Positions 23,774-33,159 of a stretch of DNA of 64,000 nt are shown here, one piece after another (within the stretch, counting starts at the first letter, position 1; every line of letters starts with the position of its first letter). The notes under the pieces were generated by a model. It saw only the letters and a list, made by a program, of their open reading frames with translations, was not told the origin of the DNA and made no database searches. The stretch is from contig NZ_JASKMS010000005.1 of the NCBI RefSeq assembly GCF_030124145.1, positions 1-64,000 of the forward strand. Direction: 5' to 3'. The stretch comes from Streptomyces sp. 378 (GTDB lineage: Bacteria; Actinomycetota; Actinomycetes; Streptomycetales; Streptomycetaceae). The position numbers and the translations under genes were made by a program.

Positions 23774-24122
23774 GGCGTGACTCCTTCGTCCGGCCTCATG
23801 AGAAGCCGCCCCGTCCGGTCGAAGCCGGCTGAACGGCTCCCCTCACCGAAGCCGAAAACGATGCGCGCCGCCACCGAGTGGACGGCCGCACGGCCTGCGC
23901 CGTACGGGAAATGGCCCTCGCATACCCCCTGTGGCCGGAAACCGCCGTACCGTTCCTCCCTCGCCGCGCCCGGTCCCCGTAGCCGCGCCCCGCCCCGGAC
24001 GCCGCGCGCACCCCGTCCGCCCACCGAACTCACCGGCGCTTCCCCAGGCCCGTGCGGTTAGGCTCAAAGCCGTACGACCTTGATCCGATGGACGTCCGAG
24101 GAACAGTGCGAGGGAGGCCCGG
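23774..24122. other. glnE upstream region, no gene
   Basis: 349 bp of GC-rich DNA between a leftward VOC gene and rightward glnE. I see no gene and no clear GlnR box. GGGAGG just before 24123 is the glnE ribosome binding site. Confidence 0.45.
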
Positions 24123-27100
24123 ATGACGGCGGCGCCGGGGCGCAGGAGCAGTACCTTCACACGACTGCTGCGGCATGGCTTCACCGATGCCTCCGCCGCC
24201 GAGCGGCTCCTGGACAGCCCCGAGCTCGTGGCCCTGCGCGACGACCCGGTGCTGCTGGAGGCGCTGGGCGCCACCGCCGACCCCGATCTCGCGCTGCTCG
24301 GCCTCGTCCGGCTGCTGGAGGCCCAGCAGAGCCCCGGCGCCCGCCGGGAACTGCTCGACACCCTGATCGCGGCCAAGCCCCTGCGCGACCGCCTCCTCGG
24401 TGTGCTCGGCGCCTCCACCGCCCTCGCCGACCACCTCACCCGGCACCCGGACGACTGGCAGGCGCTCGTCATGTACGAGGCCTACGACCTGCACCCCGGG
24501 GTGGAGGAGTTCGAGGCCGGTCTCGCCGAGGCCGCCGACCCGGTCTCCCTGCGCGTCGCCTACCGGCGCTGTCTGCTGTCCATCGCCGCCCGGGACGTCT
24601 GCGGCACGACCGGCGTCGCCGAGTCCGCGGCCGAGCTCGCCGACCTCGCCACCGCCACCCTGCGCGCCGCCCTCGGTATCGCCGAGGCGGCCGCGCCCGA
24701 GGACGCCGCCCTGTGCCGGCTCGCGGTCATCGCGATGGGCAAGTGCGGGGGCCACGAGCTGAACTACGTCTCGGACGTGGACGTCATCTTCGTCGGGGAG
24801 GCCACCGAGGGCACCGACGAGACCAAGGCCGTCCGCGCCGCCACCCGGCTCGCCTCGCACATGATGCGGATCTGCTCCGAGACCACCGTCGAGGGCTCCA
24901 TCTGGCCGGTCGACGCCAACCTCCGGCCCGAGGGCCGCAACGGCCCCCTCGTCCGGACCCTCGCCAGTCACCTCGCCTACTACCAGCGCTGGGCCAAGAC
25001 CTGGGAGTTCCAGGCGCTCCTCAAGGCCCGCCCGGTGGCCGGCGACCTCGACCTCGGCGCGCAGTACGTCGCCGCCGTCCAGCCCTTGGTGTGGAAGGCC
25101 GCCGAGCGCGAGAACTTCGTGTCCGACGTACAGAAGATGCGCCGCCGGGTCGTGGAGAACATCCCCGTCGCCGAGGTGGACCGCCAGCTGAAACTGGGCC
25201 CCGGCGGCCTCAGGGACGTCGAGTTCGCCGTGCAGCTGCTCCAGCTGGTGCACGGCCGGGCCGACACCTCTCTGCGCAGCGGTACGACCCTGGATGCCCT
25301 TGAGGCCCTCGCCGCCGGCGGCTACGTCGGCCGGTCCGACGCGGCCCAGCTCGACGAGGCCTACCGCTTCCTGCGTTCCATGGAGCACCGCATCCAGCTG
25401 TTCCGGCTGCGCCGCACCCACCTCGTCCCGGAGGACGAGGCCGAGCTGCGCCGCATCGGACGCTCCCTCGGACTGCGCAAGGACCCGGTCGCCGATCTGC
25501 ACCGCGAGTGGCGGCGGCACGCGACCGTCGTACGCCGGCTGCACGAGAAGCTCTTCTACCGGCCGCTGCTCGACGCGGTCGCCCAACTCGCCACCGGCGA
25601 GGCCCGGCTGAGCACCGAGGCGGCCCGGGAACGCATGGTCGCCCTCGGCTACGCCGACCCGGCCTCCGCCCTGCGCCACCTGGAGGCCCTGGCCTCGGGC
25701 GTCACCCGCAAGGCCGCCATCCAGCGCACCCTGCTGCCGGTGCTGCTCGGCTGGTTCGCCGACTCGGCCGACCCGGACGCGGGCCTGCTCAACTTCCGCA
25801 AGGTCTCCGACGCCCTCGGCAAGACGCCCTGGTACCTGCGGCTGCTCCGCGACGAGGGCGCCGCCGCGCAGAACCTCGCCCGCGTGCTGTCCGCCGGCCG
25901 TCTCGCGCCCGACCTGCTGATGCGCGCCCCGGAGGCGGTCGCCCTGCTCGGCGACGGGGACGGCGGCGGCCTGGAACCCCGGCCGCGCGCCCACCTGGAG
26001 CAGGAGATACTCGCCGCGGTGCGACGCGCCGACGGCGGCGCCCAGGCGGTCACCGCGGCCCGGGGTGTGCGCCGCCGCGAGCTGTTCCGTACGGCCGCGG
26101 CCGACATCGTCGGCTCCTACGGCACCGAGGAGCAGCCCGCCGAGGCCGATCAGGGCGCCCTGGTGGACCGGGTCGGCGGCGCGGTGTCGGACCTGACCGC
26201 CGCGACCCTGGCCGGCACGTTCCGCGCTGTCGTGCGCGACGGCTGGAAGGACGGCCTGCCCACCCGCTTCGCCATCATCGGCATGGGCCGGTTCGGCGGG
26301 CATGAGCTGGGCTACGGCTCGGACGCGGACGTGCTGTTCGTGCACGAGCCGTGCGACGGCGTCGACGAGCGGGAGGCGTCCCAGGCGGCCAACAAGGTCG
26401 TCTCCGAGATGCGCAGGCTGCTCCAGATCCCCAGCGCCGACCCGCCCCTGCTGATCGACGCCGACCTGCGCCCGGAGGGCAAGTCGGGCCCGATGGTCCG
26501 CACCCTCAAGTCGTACGAGGCGTACTACCGCCGGTGGGCCCTGACGTGGGAGTCGCACGCGCTGCTACGGGCCGAGCCGGTCGCCGGCGACGAGGAGCTG
26601 GGGCGCCGCTTCATCGAGCTGATCGACCCGCTGCGCTATCCGGCGGACGGGCTGGCCGAGGAGGCGGTACGCGAGATCCGGCGGCTGAAGGCCCGCATGG
26701 AGTCCGAGCGGCTGCCGCGCGGCGCCGACCCCAAGCTGCACGCCAAGCTCGGCCCGGGCGGCCTGTCCGACGTGGAGTGGACGGTGCAGCTCATGCAGTT
26801 GCGGCACGGCTCGGCGGAGCCGGGCCTGCGCACCACGCGCACCCGGGAGGCCCTGGCCGCCGCCCGCGGGGCCGGGCTCATGACGGACGAGGACGCGGCG
26901 ATCCTCGACGAGGCCTGGGTCCTCGCCACGCGCGTCCGCAACGCGGTGATGTTGGTGCGCGGCCGGGCCGGCGACACCTTCCCGACGGAGCCGAGGGAAC
27001 TGGCCGCCGTGGGCCGGTACCTCGGGTACGGCCCCGGCCACGCGGGCGACATGCTCGACGCCTACCGCCGGACGGCCCGCCGGGCGCGCGGCGTCGTGGA

Positions 27101-27131
27101 GGAACTGTTCTACGGCGTCGCCGAACGCTAG
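24123..27131 (+). CDS. glnE: Glutamine synthetase adenylyltransferase/deadenylase GlnE
   Basis: 1002 residues, the usual size for the actinobacterial enzyme. Two related nucleotidyltransferase halves are seen. The N-terminal adenylyl-removing half has GGHELNYVSDVDVIF near 212-226. The C-terminal adenylyl-transferring half has GGHELGYGSDADVLF near 725-739. Each has the paired Asp of the active site, and each is followed by DLRPEGKSG or NLRPEGRNG and a PGGL-DVE segment. It modifies GlnA (GSI), whose gene ends at 62837; GSII is not a target. The ATG has GGGAGG six bases upstream. Confidence 0.97.
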   Translation: MTAAPGRRSSTFTRLLRHGFTDASAAERLLDSPELVALRDDPVLLEALGATADPDLALLGLVRLLEAQQSPGARRELLDTLIAAKPLRDRLLGVLGASTALADHLTRHPDDWQALVMYEAYDLHPGVEEFEAGLAEAADPVSLRVAYRRCLLSIAARDVCGTTGVAESAAELADLATATLRAALGIAEAAAPEDAALCRLAVIAMGKCGGHELNYVSDVDVIFVGEATEGTDETKAVRAATRLASHMMRICSETTVEGSIWPVDANLRPEGRNGPLVRTLASHLAYYQRWAKTWEFQALLKARPVAGDLDLGAQYVAAVQPLVWKAAERENFVSDVQKMRRRVVENIPVAEVDRQLKLGPGGLRDVEFAVQLLQLVHGRADTSLRSGTTLDALEALAAGGYVGRSDAAQLDEAYRFLRSMEHRIQLFRLRRTHLVPEDEAELRRIGRSLGLRKDPVADLHREWRRHATVVRRLHEKLFYRPLLDAVAQLATGEARLSTEAARERMVALGYADPASALRHLEALASGVTRKAAIQRTLLPVLLGWFADSADPDAGLLNFRKVSDALGKTPWYLRLLRDEGAAAQNLARVLSAGRLAPDLLMRAPEAVALLGDGDGGGLEPRPRAHLEQEILAAVRRADGGAQAVTAARGVRRRELFRTAAADIVGSYGTEEQPAEADQGALVDRVGGAVSDLTAATLAGTFRAVVRDGWKDGLPTRFAIIGMGRFGGHELGYGSDADVLFVHEPCDGVDEREASQAANKVVSEMRRLLQIPSADPPLLIDADLRPEGKSGPMVRTLKSYEAYYRRWALTWESHALLRAEPVAGDEELGRRFIELIDPLRYPADGLAEEAVREIRRLKARMESERLPRGADPKLHAKLGPGGLSDVEWTVQLMQLRHGSAEPGLRTTRTREALAAARGAGLMTDEDAAILDEAWVLATRVRNAVMLVRGRAGDTFPTEPRELAAVGRYLGYGPGHAGDMLDAYRRTARRARGVVEELFYGVAER

Positions 27132-27256
27132 TGTGCCGCGCCTGAATCCGTCCGCAACTCTCTCTCGCCTCTGCGGTCGGATTCCCGCCGCCAAACCAGG
27201 CGCGTCGAGCGTCCGTGGCTCAGCCGGAACCGCCTGGGAACTTCAGGCGCAGCACA

Positions 27257-28129
27257 TTAGGGAGCGTCCGACAGCTCGGCCGCCGGCCGGGTCCCGCCCG
27301 GCCTGCGCGTGGGCACCACCTTCGGCAGCGCATACGGCTGACGTCCGTACCAGAGTGTCGCCACCGCGAACCCGAAGGCCAGGCACAGCAGGCCGCCGAC
27401 CGCGTCCAGCCAGAAGTGGTTGGCCGTGGCCACGATGACCACCAGCGTCAGCGCCGGGTACAGCAGGCCCAGCACCCGCACCCAGGGGACGCTCGCCAGG
27501 GCGAAGATCGTCAGCCCGCACCACAGGGACCAGCCGATGTGCATCGACGGCATCGCGGCGTACTGGTTGGACATGTGCTTCAGGTCGCCGGACGCCATCG
27601 AACCCCAGGTCTGGTGGACCAGGACCGTGTCGATGAAGTCGCCGCCGTTCATCAGCCGCGGGGGCGCCAGCGGATACAGGTAGTAACCGACCAGGGCGAC
27701 GGCCGTGGTCGCGAACAGGGCCAGACGGGTCGCCGCGTAGCGGCCGGGATGGCGACGGTACAGCCACACCAGGACACCCAGGGTGACGATGAAGTGGAGC
27801 GTCGCGTAGTAGTAGTTCATCCCGACGATGAGCCAATGCACGGAGTTCACGGCGTGGTTGACCGACTCCTCGACGGCGATGCCCAGATGGTGCTCGACCT
27901 GCCAGATCCAGTCGGCGTTGCGCAGCGCCTCGGTTCTCTGCTCGGGCACGGCGTTGCGGACGAGCGAGTACGTCCAGTAACTCACCGCGATCAGCAGGAT
28001 CTCGAACCAGAACCGGGGCCGGCGGGGGGTGCGCAGCCGGCGCAGCGGACCACGCCCCGTATCGGCCGCAACGGGGTCCGGGAGGGCCGCTTCCAGGCCC
28101 TCCGGCTTCGTTACGGTCGTTTCACCCAT
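27257..28129 (-). CDS. PAP2-family membrane enzyme (AUR1/inositol-phosphotransfer type)
   Basis: 290 residues with about six membrane helices. The PAP2 signature residues are YLYPLAPPRLM (near 173), AAMPSMHIGWSLW (the Ser-x-x-His pair, near 215) and ATANHFWLDAVGG (near 255). This spacing is typical of the AUR1-like branch, which transfers phosphoinositol or dephosphorylates lipid phosphates. Active-site loops face outside. It is convergent with glnE and separate from malR. Confidence 0.85.
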   Translation of the reverse strand: MGETTVTKPEGLEAALPDPVAADTGRGPLRRLRTPRRPRFWFEILLIAVSYWTYSLVRNAVPEQRTEALRNADWIWQVEHHLGIAVEESVNHAVNSVHWLIVGMNYYYATLHFIVTLGVLVWLYRRHPGRYAATRLALFATTAVALVGYYLYPLAPPRLMNGGDFIDTVLVHQTWGSMASGDLKHMSNQYAAMPSMHIGWSLWCGLTIFALASVPWVRVLGLLYPALTLVVIVATANHFWLDAVGGLLCLAFGFAVATLWYGRQPYALPKVVPTRRPGGTRPAAELSDAP

Positions 28130-28222
28130 AGGCGTAAAGTCTGCCAGAAAAGGACTTACCCACCGATCATCCCGCGGCTCCGCCCGGGCCGCATGTCCTA
28201 CGGCGGCATCAGGCCACAGGCC

Positions 28223-29350
28223 TCAGGAACGACCGCGTTCCCCGGGCGCCGAAGCGGTCGAACCGCGCACCACCAGTTCCGGCATGAACACGAACTCGCT
28301 GTGCGGCGCCGGAGTCCCGCCGATCTCCTCCAGCAGGGTGCGCACGGCCGCCTGACCCATGGCCGGGACCGGCTTGCGGATGGTGGTGAGGGGCGGGTCG
28401 GTGAAGGCGATCAGTGGGGAGTCGTCGAAGCCGACCACGGAGATGTCCTTCGGCACGTCCAGACCGAGCTGCCGGGCCGCCCGGATCGCGCCCAGCGCCA
28501 TCATGTCGCTGGCGCACACCACGGCCGTGCAGTCGCGCCCGATCAACGCCGTGGCCGCCGCCTGGCCACCCTCCAGCGTGTACAGCGAGTGCTGGACCAG
28601 TTCCGTCTCGACGGTCTCGGCGCCCAGGCCCAACTGGTCCTGCACGCAGCGCACGAACCCCTCGATCTTGCGCTGCACCGGTACGAACCGCTTGGGCCCG
28701 AGGGCCAGGCCGATCCGGGTGTGCCCCAGGGACACCAGGTGCGTGACCGCGAGGCTCATCGCCGCACGGTCATCGGGGGAGATGAACGGCGCCTGCACCT
28801 TCGGCGAGAAACCGTCGACCAGCACGTAGGGCACGCCCTGGGCCCGCAGCCGGTCGTAGCGCTGCATGTCGGCGGTGGTGTCCGCGTGCAGTCCGGAGAC
28901 GTAGATGATGCCCGCGACCCCGCGGTCCACGAGCATCTCGGTGAGCTCGTCCTCGGTCGAGCCGCCCGGGGTCTGGGTGGCCAGCACCGGCGTGTAGCCC
29001 TGCCGCGTCAGCGCCTGGCCGATGACCTGGGCCAGGGCCGGGAAGATCGGGTTCTCCAGCTCCGGGGTGATCAGCCCGACCAGTCCCTCGCTGCGCTGGC
29101 GCAGGCGGACCGGGCGTTCGTAGCCCAGCACGTCGAGAGCGGCCAGCACGGACTGGCGGGTGGTGGCGGCGACGCCCGGCTTGCCGTTGAGGACGCGGCT
29201 GACGGTCGCCTCGCTCACCCCCGCCTGCACAGCGATGTCGGCAAGCCGTGTGGTCACAGCACTGGACTGTAGCGGCCGGGAATCTCCTTGCACACCGACG
29301 GGACGCCGGGGGCGCGCCGTCGCACGGCCCGCTGCGGGTTGCTGGGTCAT
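28223..29350 (-). CDS. malR: MalR, LacI-family repressor of maltose and starch genes
   Basis: 375 residues from the ATG at 29350, which has a GAGGGA site; a GTG at 29257 would give the 344-residue form but lacks a site. LacI helix-turn-helix: TRLADIAVQAGVSEATVSRV with hinge-helix VLAALDVLGYERP. A periplasmic-binding-like effector domain follows (GLVGLITPELENPIFP ... DISVVGFDDSPLIAF ... TTIRKP). It is divergent from malE. It probably binds the CTTGCA-type sites upstream of malE and the amylase gene and releases on maltose or maltotriose, as known for Streptomyces MalR/Reg1. Confidence 0.93.
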   Translation of the reverse strand: MTQQPAAGRATARPRRPVGVQGDSRPLQSSAVTTRLADIAVQAGVSEATVSRVLNGKPGVAATTRQSVLAALDVLGYERPVRLRQRSEGLVGLITPELENPIFPALAQVIGQALTRQGYTPVLATQTPGGSTEDELTEMLVDRGVAGIIYVSGLHADTTADMQRYDRLRAQGVPYVLVDGFSPKVQAPFISPDDRAAMSLAVTHLVSLGHTRIGLALGPKRFVPVQRKIEGFVRCVQDQLGLGAETVETELVQHSLYTLEGGQAAATALIGRDCTAVVCASDMMALGAIRAARQLGLDVPKDISVVGFDDSPLIAFTDPPLTTIRKPVPAMGQAAVRTLLEEIGGTPAPHSEFVFMPELVVRGSTASAPGERGRS

Positions 29351-29424
29351 CGCGATCCCTCGAAGTCGTGGTCGGCGTCCGATCCGCAACGGATGATTCC
29401 CCCGGCGGAAACGGATGGCAAGTG

Positions 29425-29569
29425 CTTGCAGAGTCTTGCACAGCTGTCCGACTCCCCGCCGAACAGCCGTGAGTCCGGGCTTCAGGGCGGTCGAGGGGAG
29501 GTCACGGCGGGATAACCATCCACACCTCTTGCACCTTTTTGCTGCAAGGTCTTTCGCAACGCGTTGCAG
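29425..29569. promoter_or_regulatory. malR-malE control region with MalR-type sites
   Basis: Direct repeats CTTGCAG (29425-29431) and CTTGCA (29435-29440). Further down are CTTGCA (29528-29533), CTGCAAG (29542-29548) and the palindrome GCAACGCGTTGC (29556-29567). The last three lie 80-120 bases before the malE ATG and would overlap its promoter. Repeated CTTGCA/TGCAAG heptamers fit published Streptomyces maltose-operator motifs. Confidence 0.7.
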
Positions 29570-29647
29570 CGCGGCTAATCTCACCGACGCCCGGCGGCCA
29601 ACGGCGCAGTCGGCAGCACGAACGGGCTTCACCCTCAAGGAGAACTC

Positions 29648-30919
29648 ATGCGGCGTGGCATAGCGGCCACCGCTCTGGTGGCGTCCCTCGCCCTGGCGGC
29701 GACGGCCTGCGGCGGAAGCGACAGCGGCGACGAGGCCGACGGTCCGGTCACCATCACCTGGTGGGACACCTCCAACGCGACCAACGAGGCGCCGACCTAC
29801 CAGGCCCTGGTCAAGGAGTTCGAGGCCGCCAACAAGGGCATCAAGGTCAAGTACGTCAACGTCCCCTTCGACCAGGCGCAGAACAAGTTCGACACCGCCG
29901 CCGGTTCCAAGGGCGCCCCCGACGTGCTGCGCTCCGAGGTCGGCTGGACCCCCGCCTTCGCCAAGAAGGGCTTCTTCGCCCCGCTGGACGGCACCGAGGC
30001 CCTGAAGGACCAGGCCGCGTTCCAGCCCAGCCTGATCGAGCAGGCCACGTACGAGGGCAAGACCTACGGCGTCCCCTTCACCACGGACACCCTGGCCCTC
30101 GTCTACAACAAGGAACTCTTCGAGAAGGCCGGCATCAAGGAAGCCCCCAAGACCTGGGACGACCTGAAGAAGGCCGCCGCCACCATCAAGGACAAGACCG
30201 GCGTCGACGGCTACTGGGGCTCCACCCAGGCCTACTACGCCCAGTCCTTCCTCTACGGCGAGGGCACCGACACCGTCGACGTCGACGCCAAGAAGATCAC
30301 CGTCACCTCGCCCGAGGCGAAGAAGGCGTACGGCACCTGGAAGAGCCTCTTCTCCGGCAAGGGCCTGCACAGGGCCGACACCACCGCCGACGCCTACGCC
30401 CACATCCAGGAGGCGTTCGTCAGCGGCAAGGTCGCCTCGATCGTCCAGGGCCCGTGGGAGATCACCAACTTCTACAAGGGCTCGGCCTTCAAGGACAAGA
30501 ACAACCTCGGCATCGCCACCGTCCCGGCCGGCTCCACCGGCAAGGCGGGCGCCCCGACCGGCGGCCACAACCTCTCCGTCTACGCCGGTTCCGACGCCGC
30601 CCACCAGAAGGCCTCGATGAAGTTCGTCAACTTCATGACCTCGGCGAAGGCCCAGGAGACCATCGCGCTGAAGAACTCCACGCTCCCCACGCGCGAGGAC
30701 GCCTACACCGACAAGGTCAAGGCCGACCCCGGTATCGCCGGCTACCAGGGCGTGCTGGCCAGCGCCCAGCCGCGCCCGGCGCTGCCCGAGTACAGCTCCC
30801 TGTGGGGGCCGCTCGACGACGAGCTCATCAAGATCGCCGGTGGCAAGGAGTCCCTGGACAAGGGCCTCGGCAACGCCGAGACCGCCATCGCCAAGCTGGT
30901 GCCCGACTTCTCCAAGTGA
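29648..30919 (+). CDS. malE: MalE, maltose/maltodextrin-binding lipoprotein
   Basis: 423 residues with a lipoprotein signal (ALVASLALAATAC, lipid anchor Cys21) and the solute-binding family 1 fold. ITWWDTSNATNEAPTYQALV starts the mature domain and VASIVQGPWEITNF carries a conserved hinge Trp. It delivers maltodextrins to the MalF-MalG pore at the outer face of the membrane. GGAG lies six to nine bases upstream. No ATPase gene is in the cluster; Streptomyces usually powers this importer with the distant MsiK. Confidence 0.95.
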   Translation: MRRGIAATALVASLALAATACGGSDSGDEADGPVTITWWDTSNATNEAPTYQALVKEFEAANKGIKVKYVNVPFDQAQNKFDTAAGSKGAPDVLRSEVGWTPAFAKKGFFAPLDGTEALKDQAAFQPSLIEQATYEGKTYGVPFTTDTLALVYNKELFEKAGIKEAPKTWDDLKKAAATIKDKTGVDGYWGSTQAYYAQSFLYGEGTDTVDVDAKKITVTSPEAKKAYGTWKSLFSGKGLHRADTTADAYAHIQEAFVSGKVASIVQGPWEITNFYKGSAFKDKNNLGIATVPAGSTGKAGAPTGGHNLSVYAGSDAAHQKASMKFVNFMTSAKAQETIALKNSTLPTREDAYTDKVKADPGIAGYQGVLASAQPRPALPEYSSLWGPLDDELIKIAGGKESLDKGLGNAETAIAKLVPDFSK

Positions 30920-30927
30920 CAGCCGCC

Positions 30928-30968
30928 TGGCCGCCGGGTCCCCCTGTCATGGGGGGACCCGGCGGCCA
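30928..30968 (+). terminator. Hairpin between malE and malF
   Basis: 30928-30943 (TGGCCGCCGGGTCCCC) pairs with 30953-30968. It is an internal stop or processing point that would leave more malE than malFG message. Confidence 0.75.
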
Positions 30969-31086
30969 CCGGCCCGCGCCTGCAGCCCGGCAGCCCCCAG
31001 GGGGCGCCCGACGGATCTCCGCGGCGCCCGCGGAAATCCATCAGACGCCCCCCTGACCTCCTTGAACCTCCAGAAGGTGTCGAACC

Positions 31087-32091
31087 ATGACAGTCGCCAT
31101 CGACCGAGCGACCGGCAAGCGGCACGGTGAGCGGGAACCGCGACCCGGACCGGCCCAGCGGCTGAAGAACGGCTTCCACAAGCACTGGTACGCCTACGCG
31201 ATGATCGCCCCGGTGGCGATCGTCCTCGGCGTCCTCGTGCTGTACCCGCTGGGGTACGGCCTGTACCTCACCCTCACCGACGCCACCAGCCTGAACACCG
31301 CCCGCACGATCGGCGTCAACGAGATCGACGCCACCTACAAGTTCATCGGCCTGGACAACTACGCCGACATCCTGTGGGGCCCGACGGCGTACGACCGCTT
31401 CTGGTCGCACTTCCTGTGGACGGTCTTCTGGACGGCGGCCTGCGTCGCCCTGCACTACGGCCTCGGTCTCGGCCTCGCCCTGCTGCTCAACCAGAAGCTG
31501 CGCGGCCGCACGCTCTACCGGATGCTGCTGGTGCTTCCCTGGGCGGTGCCGACCTTCGTCACCGTCTTCGGCTGGCGGTTCATGCTCGCGGACGGCGGCG
31601 TCATCAACACCGCCCTGGGAGGCCTGGGCCTGCCCACTCCGATGTGGCTGGAGGACACCTTCTGGCAGCGGTTCGCCGCGATCATGGTCAACACCTGGTG
31701 CGGCGTGCCGTTCATGATGGTCTCGCTGCTCGGCGGCCTGCAGTCGATCGACGGGAGCCTGTACGAGGCCTCCGAGATGGACGGCGCCAACGCCTGGCAG
31801 CGCTTCCGGTACGTGACCCTGCCCGGACTGAGGTCCGTCAGCACCACCGTCGTACTCCTCGGCGTGATCTGGACCTTCAACCAGTTCGCCATCATCTTCC
31901 TGCTGTTCGGCAACACCGCGCCGGATGCCCAGATCCTCGTCACCTGGGCCTACCAGCTGGGCTTCGGGCAGCAACCGCGCGACTACGCGCAGTCCGCCGC
32001 CTACGGAATCCTGCTGCTGTCCATCCTGATCGTCTTCACCTCCTTCTACCGCCGCTGGCTGAACCGCAACGACCAGCAGCTCGCGATCTGA
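31087..32091 (+). CDS. malF: MalF, maltose importer permease
   Basis: 334 residues, six membrane helices, MalF/UgpA type. The cytosolic EAA loop (YEASEMDGANAWQRFRYVTL) docks the ATPase. A periplasmic insert follows the first helix. Four lines of context (binding lipoprotein before, permease after, alpha-glucosidase next) support the maltodextrin assignment. Confidence 0.94.
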   Translation: MTVAIDRATGKRHGEREPRPGPAQRLKNGFHKHWYAYAMIAPVAIVLGVLVLYPLGYGLYLTLTDATSLNTARTIGVNEIDATYKFIGLDNYADILWGPTAYDRFWSHFLWTVFWTAACVALHYGLGLGLALLLNQKLRGRTLYRMLLVLPWAVPTFVTVFGWRFMLADGGVINTALGGLGLPTPMWLEDTFWQRFAAIMVNTWCGVPFMMVSLLGGLQSIDGSLYEASEMDGANAWQRFRYVTLPGLRSVSTTVVLLGVIWTFNQFAIIFLLFGNTAPDAQILVTWAYQLGFGQQPRDYAQSAAYGILLLSILIVFTSFYRRWLNRNDQQLAI

Positions 32092-32105
32092 GGCAGGAGT
32101 TCCCC

Positions 32106-33014
32106 ATGAGTACGACCACCGTCGAGACCTCCGCCCCGGCCGGCGAGCGGCGTCCCGCGCCCACCCCCGGCAAGGTCCGCCACCGCGGCGAACGCAGCCG
32201 CAGGGCCTCGCTCGCCTCGCACGCCGTGCTGATCCTCGCGAGCCTGACCGCGCTCTTCCCGGTCGCCTGGCTGGTCTTCCTGTCCCTCGGCCCGGACAAG
32301 GACGACTACCTCCACCCCGGGCGCATCTGGGGCAAGATGACGCTCGACAACTACGCGTTCGTCCTTCAGGACACCAGCTTCTTCGACTGGCTGAAGAGCA
32401 CGCTGGTCGTGGTGCTGGGCGCCACGCTCATCGGCGTCATCGTCGCCGCGTCCACCGGCTACGCGGTCTCCCGCATGCGGTTCCCCGGCTACCGCAAGCT
32501 GATGTGGGTGCTGCTGGTCACCCAGATGTTCCCGATCGCGGTACTGATCGTGCCGATGTACCAGATCCTCTCGGATCTGCAGCTCATCGACAGCTACCTT
32601 GGTCTCATCCTGGTCTACTGCACGACGACCGTGCCGTACTGCGCCTGGCTGATGAAGGGCTATTTCGACACCATCCCGTTCGAGATCGACGAGGCCGGGC
32701 GCGTCGACGGGCTGACCCCCTTCGGCACGTTCGCGCGGCTCATCCTGCCGCTCGCCAAGCCCGGCCTCGCGGTCGCGGCGTTCTACAGCTTCCTCACGGC
32801 CTTCGGTGAGGTCGCGTTCGCCTCGACGTTCATGCTGAGCGACGACAAGTACACGTTCGCCGTCGGTCTGCAGACGTTCGTCAGCGAGCACGACGCACAG
32901 CGCAACCTGATGGCCGCCACGGCCGTGCTGATCGCGATACCGGCCGCCCTGTTCTTCTACCTCGTGCAGAAGAACCTGGTGACCGGGCTCACCGCGGGTG
33001 GCACGAAGGGGTGA
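32106..33014 (+). CDS. malG: MalG, maltose importer permease
   Basis: 302 residues from the ATG at 32106, with AGGAG upstream; the longer in-frame reading overlaps malF and is rejected. Six membrane helices and an EAA loop (IDEAGRVDGLTPFGTFARL). It pairs with MalF as the import channel. It starts 14 bases after malF, so they are co-translated. Confidence 0.94.
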   Translation: MSTTTVETSAPAGERRPAPTPGKVRHRGERSRRASLASHAVLILASLTALFPVAWLVFLSLGPDKDDYLHPGRIWGKMTLDNYAFVLQDTSFFDWLKSTLVVVLGATLIGVIVAASTGYAVSRMRFPGYRKLMWVLLVTQMFPIAVLIVPMYQILSDLQLIDSYLGLILVYCTTTVPYCAWLMKGYFDTIPFEIDEAGRVDGLTPFGTFARLILPLAKPGLAVAAFYSFLTAFGEVAFASTFMLSDDKYTFAVGLQTFVSEHDAQRNLMAATAVLIAIPAALFFYLVQKNLVTGLTAGGTKG

Positions 33015-33058
33015 CGGCGCGCCCCTCGGGGTACGCCCGAACCGCACGTCACAAGCCC

Positions 33059-33105
33059 GAGGCGGCCGCGGCGCCCATCCGACCCCGCTGTGCCGCGGCC
33101 GCCTC
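33059..33105 (+). terminator. Hairpin between malG and aglA
   Basis: GAGGCGGCCGCGGC (33059-33072) pairs with GCCGCGGCCGCCTC (33092-33105) over a 19-base loop. It lies 45 bases after malG and 55 before the chosen aglA start, separating importer and glucosidase expression. Confidence 0.75.
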
Positions 33106-33159
33106 GTCACCCCACCCACGCCTTCCATGACCGACCTCCTGTTACGCATCAAGGACGAC

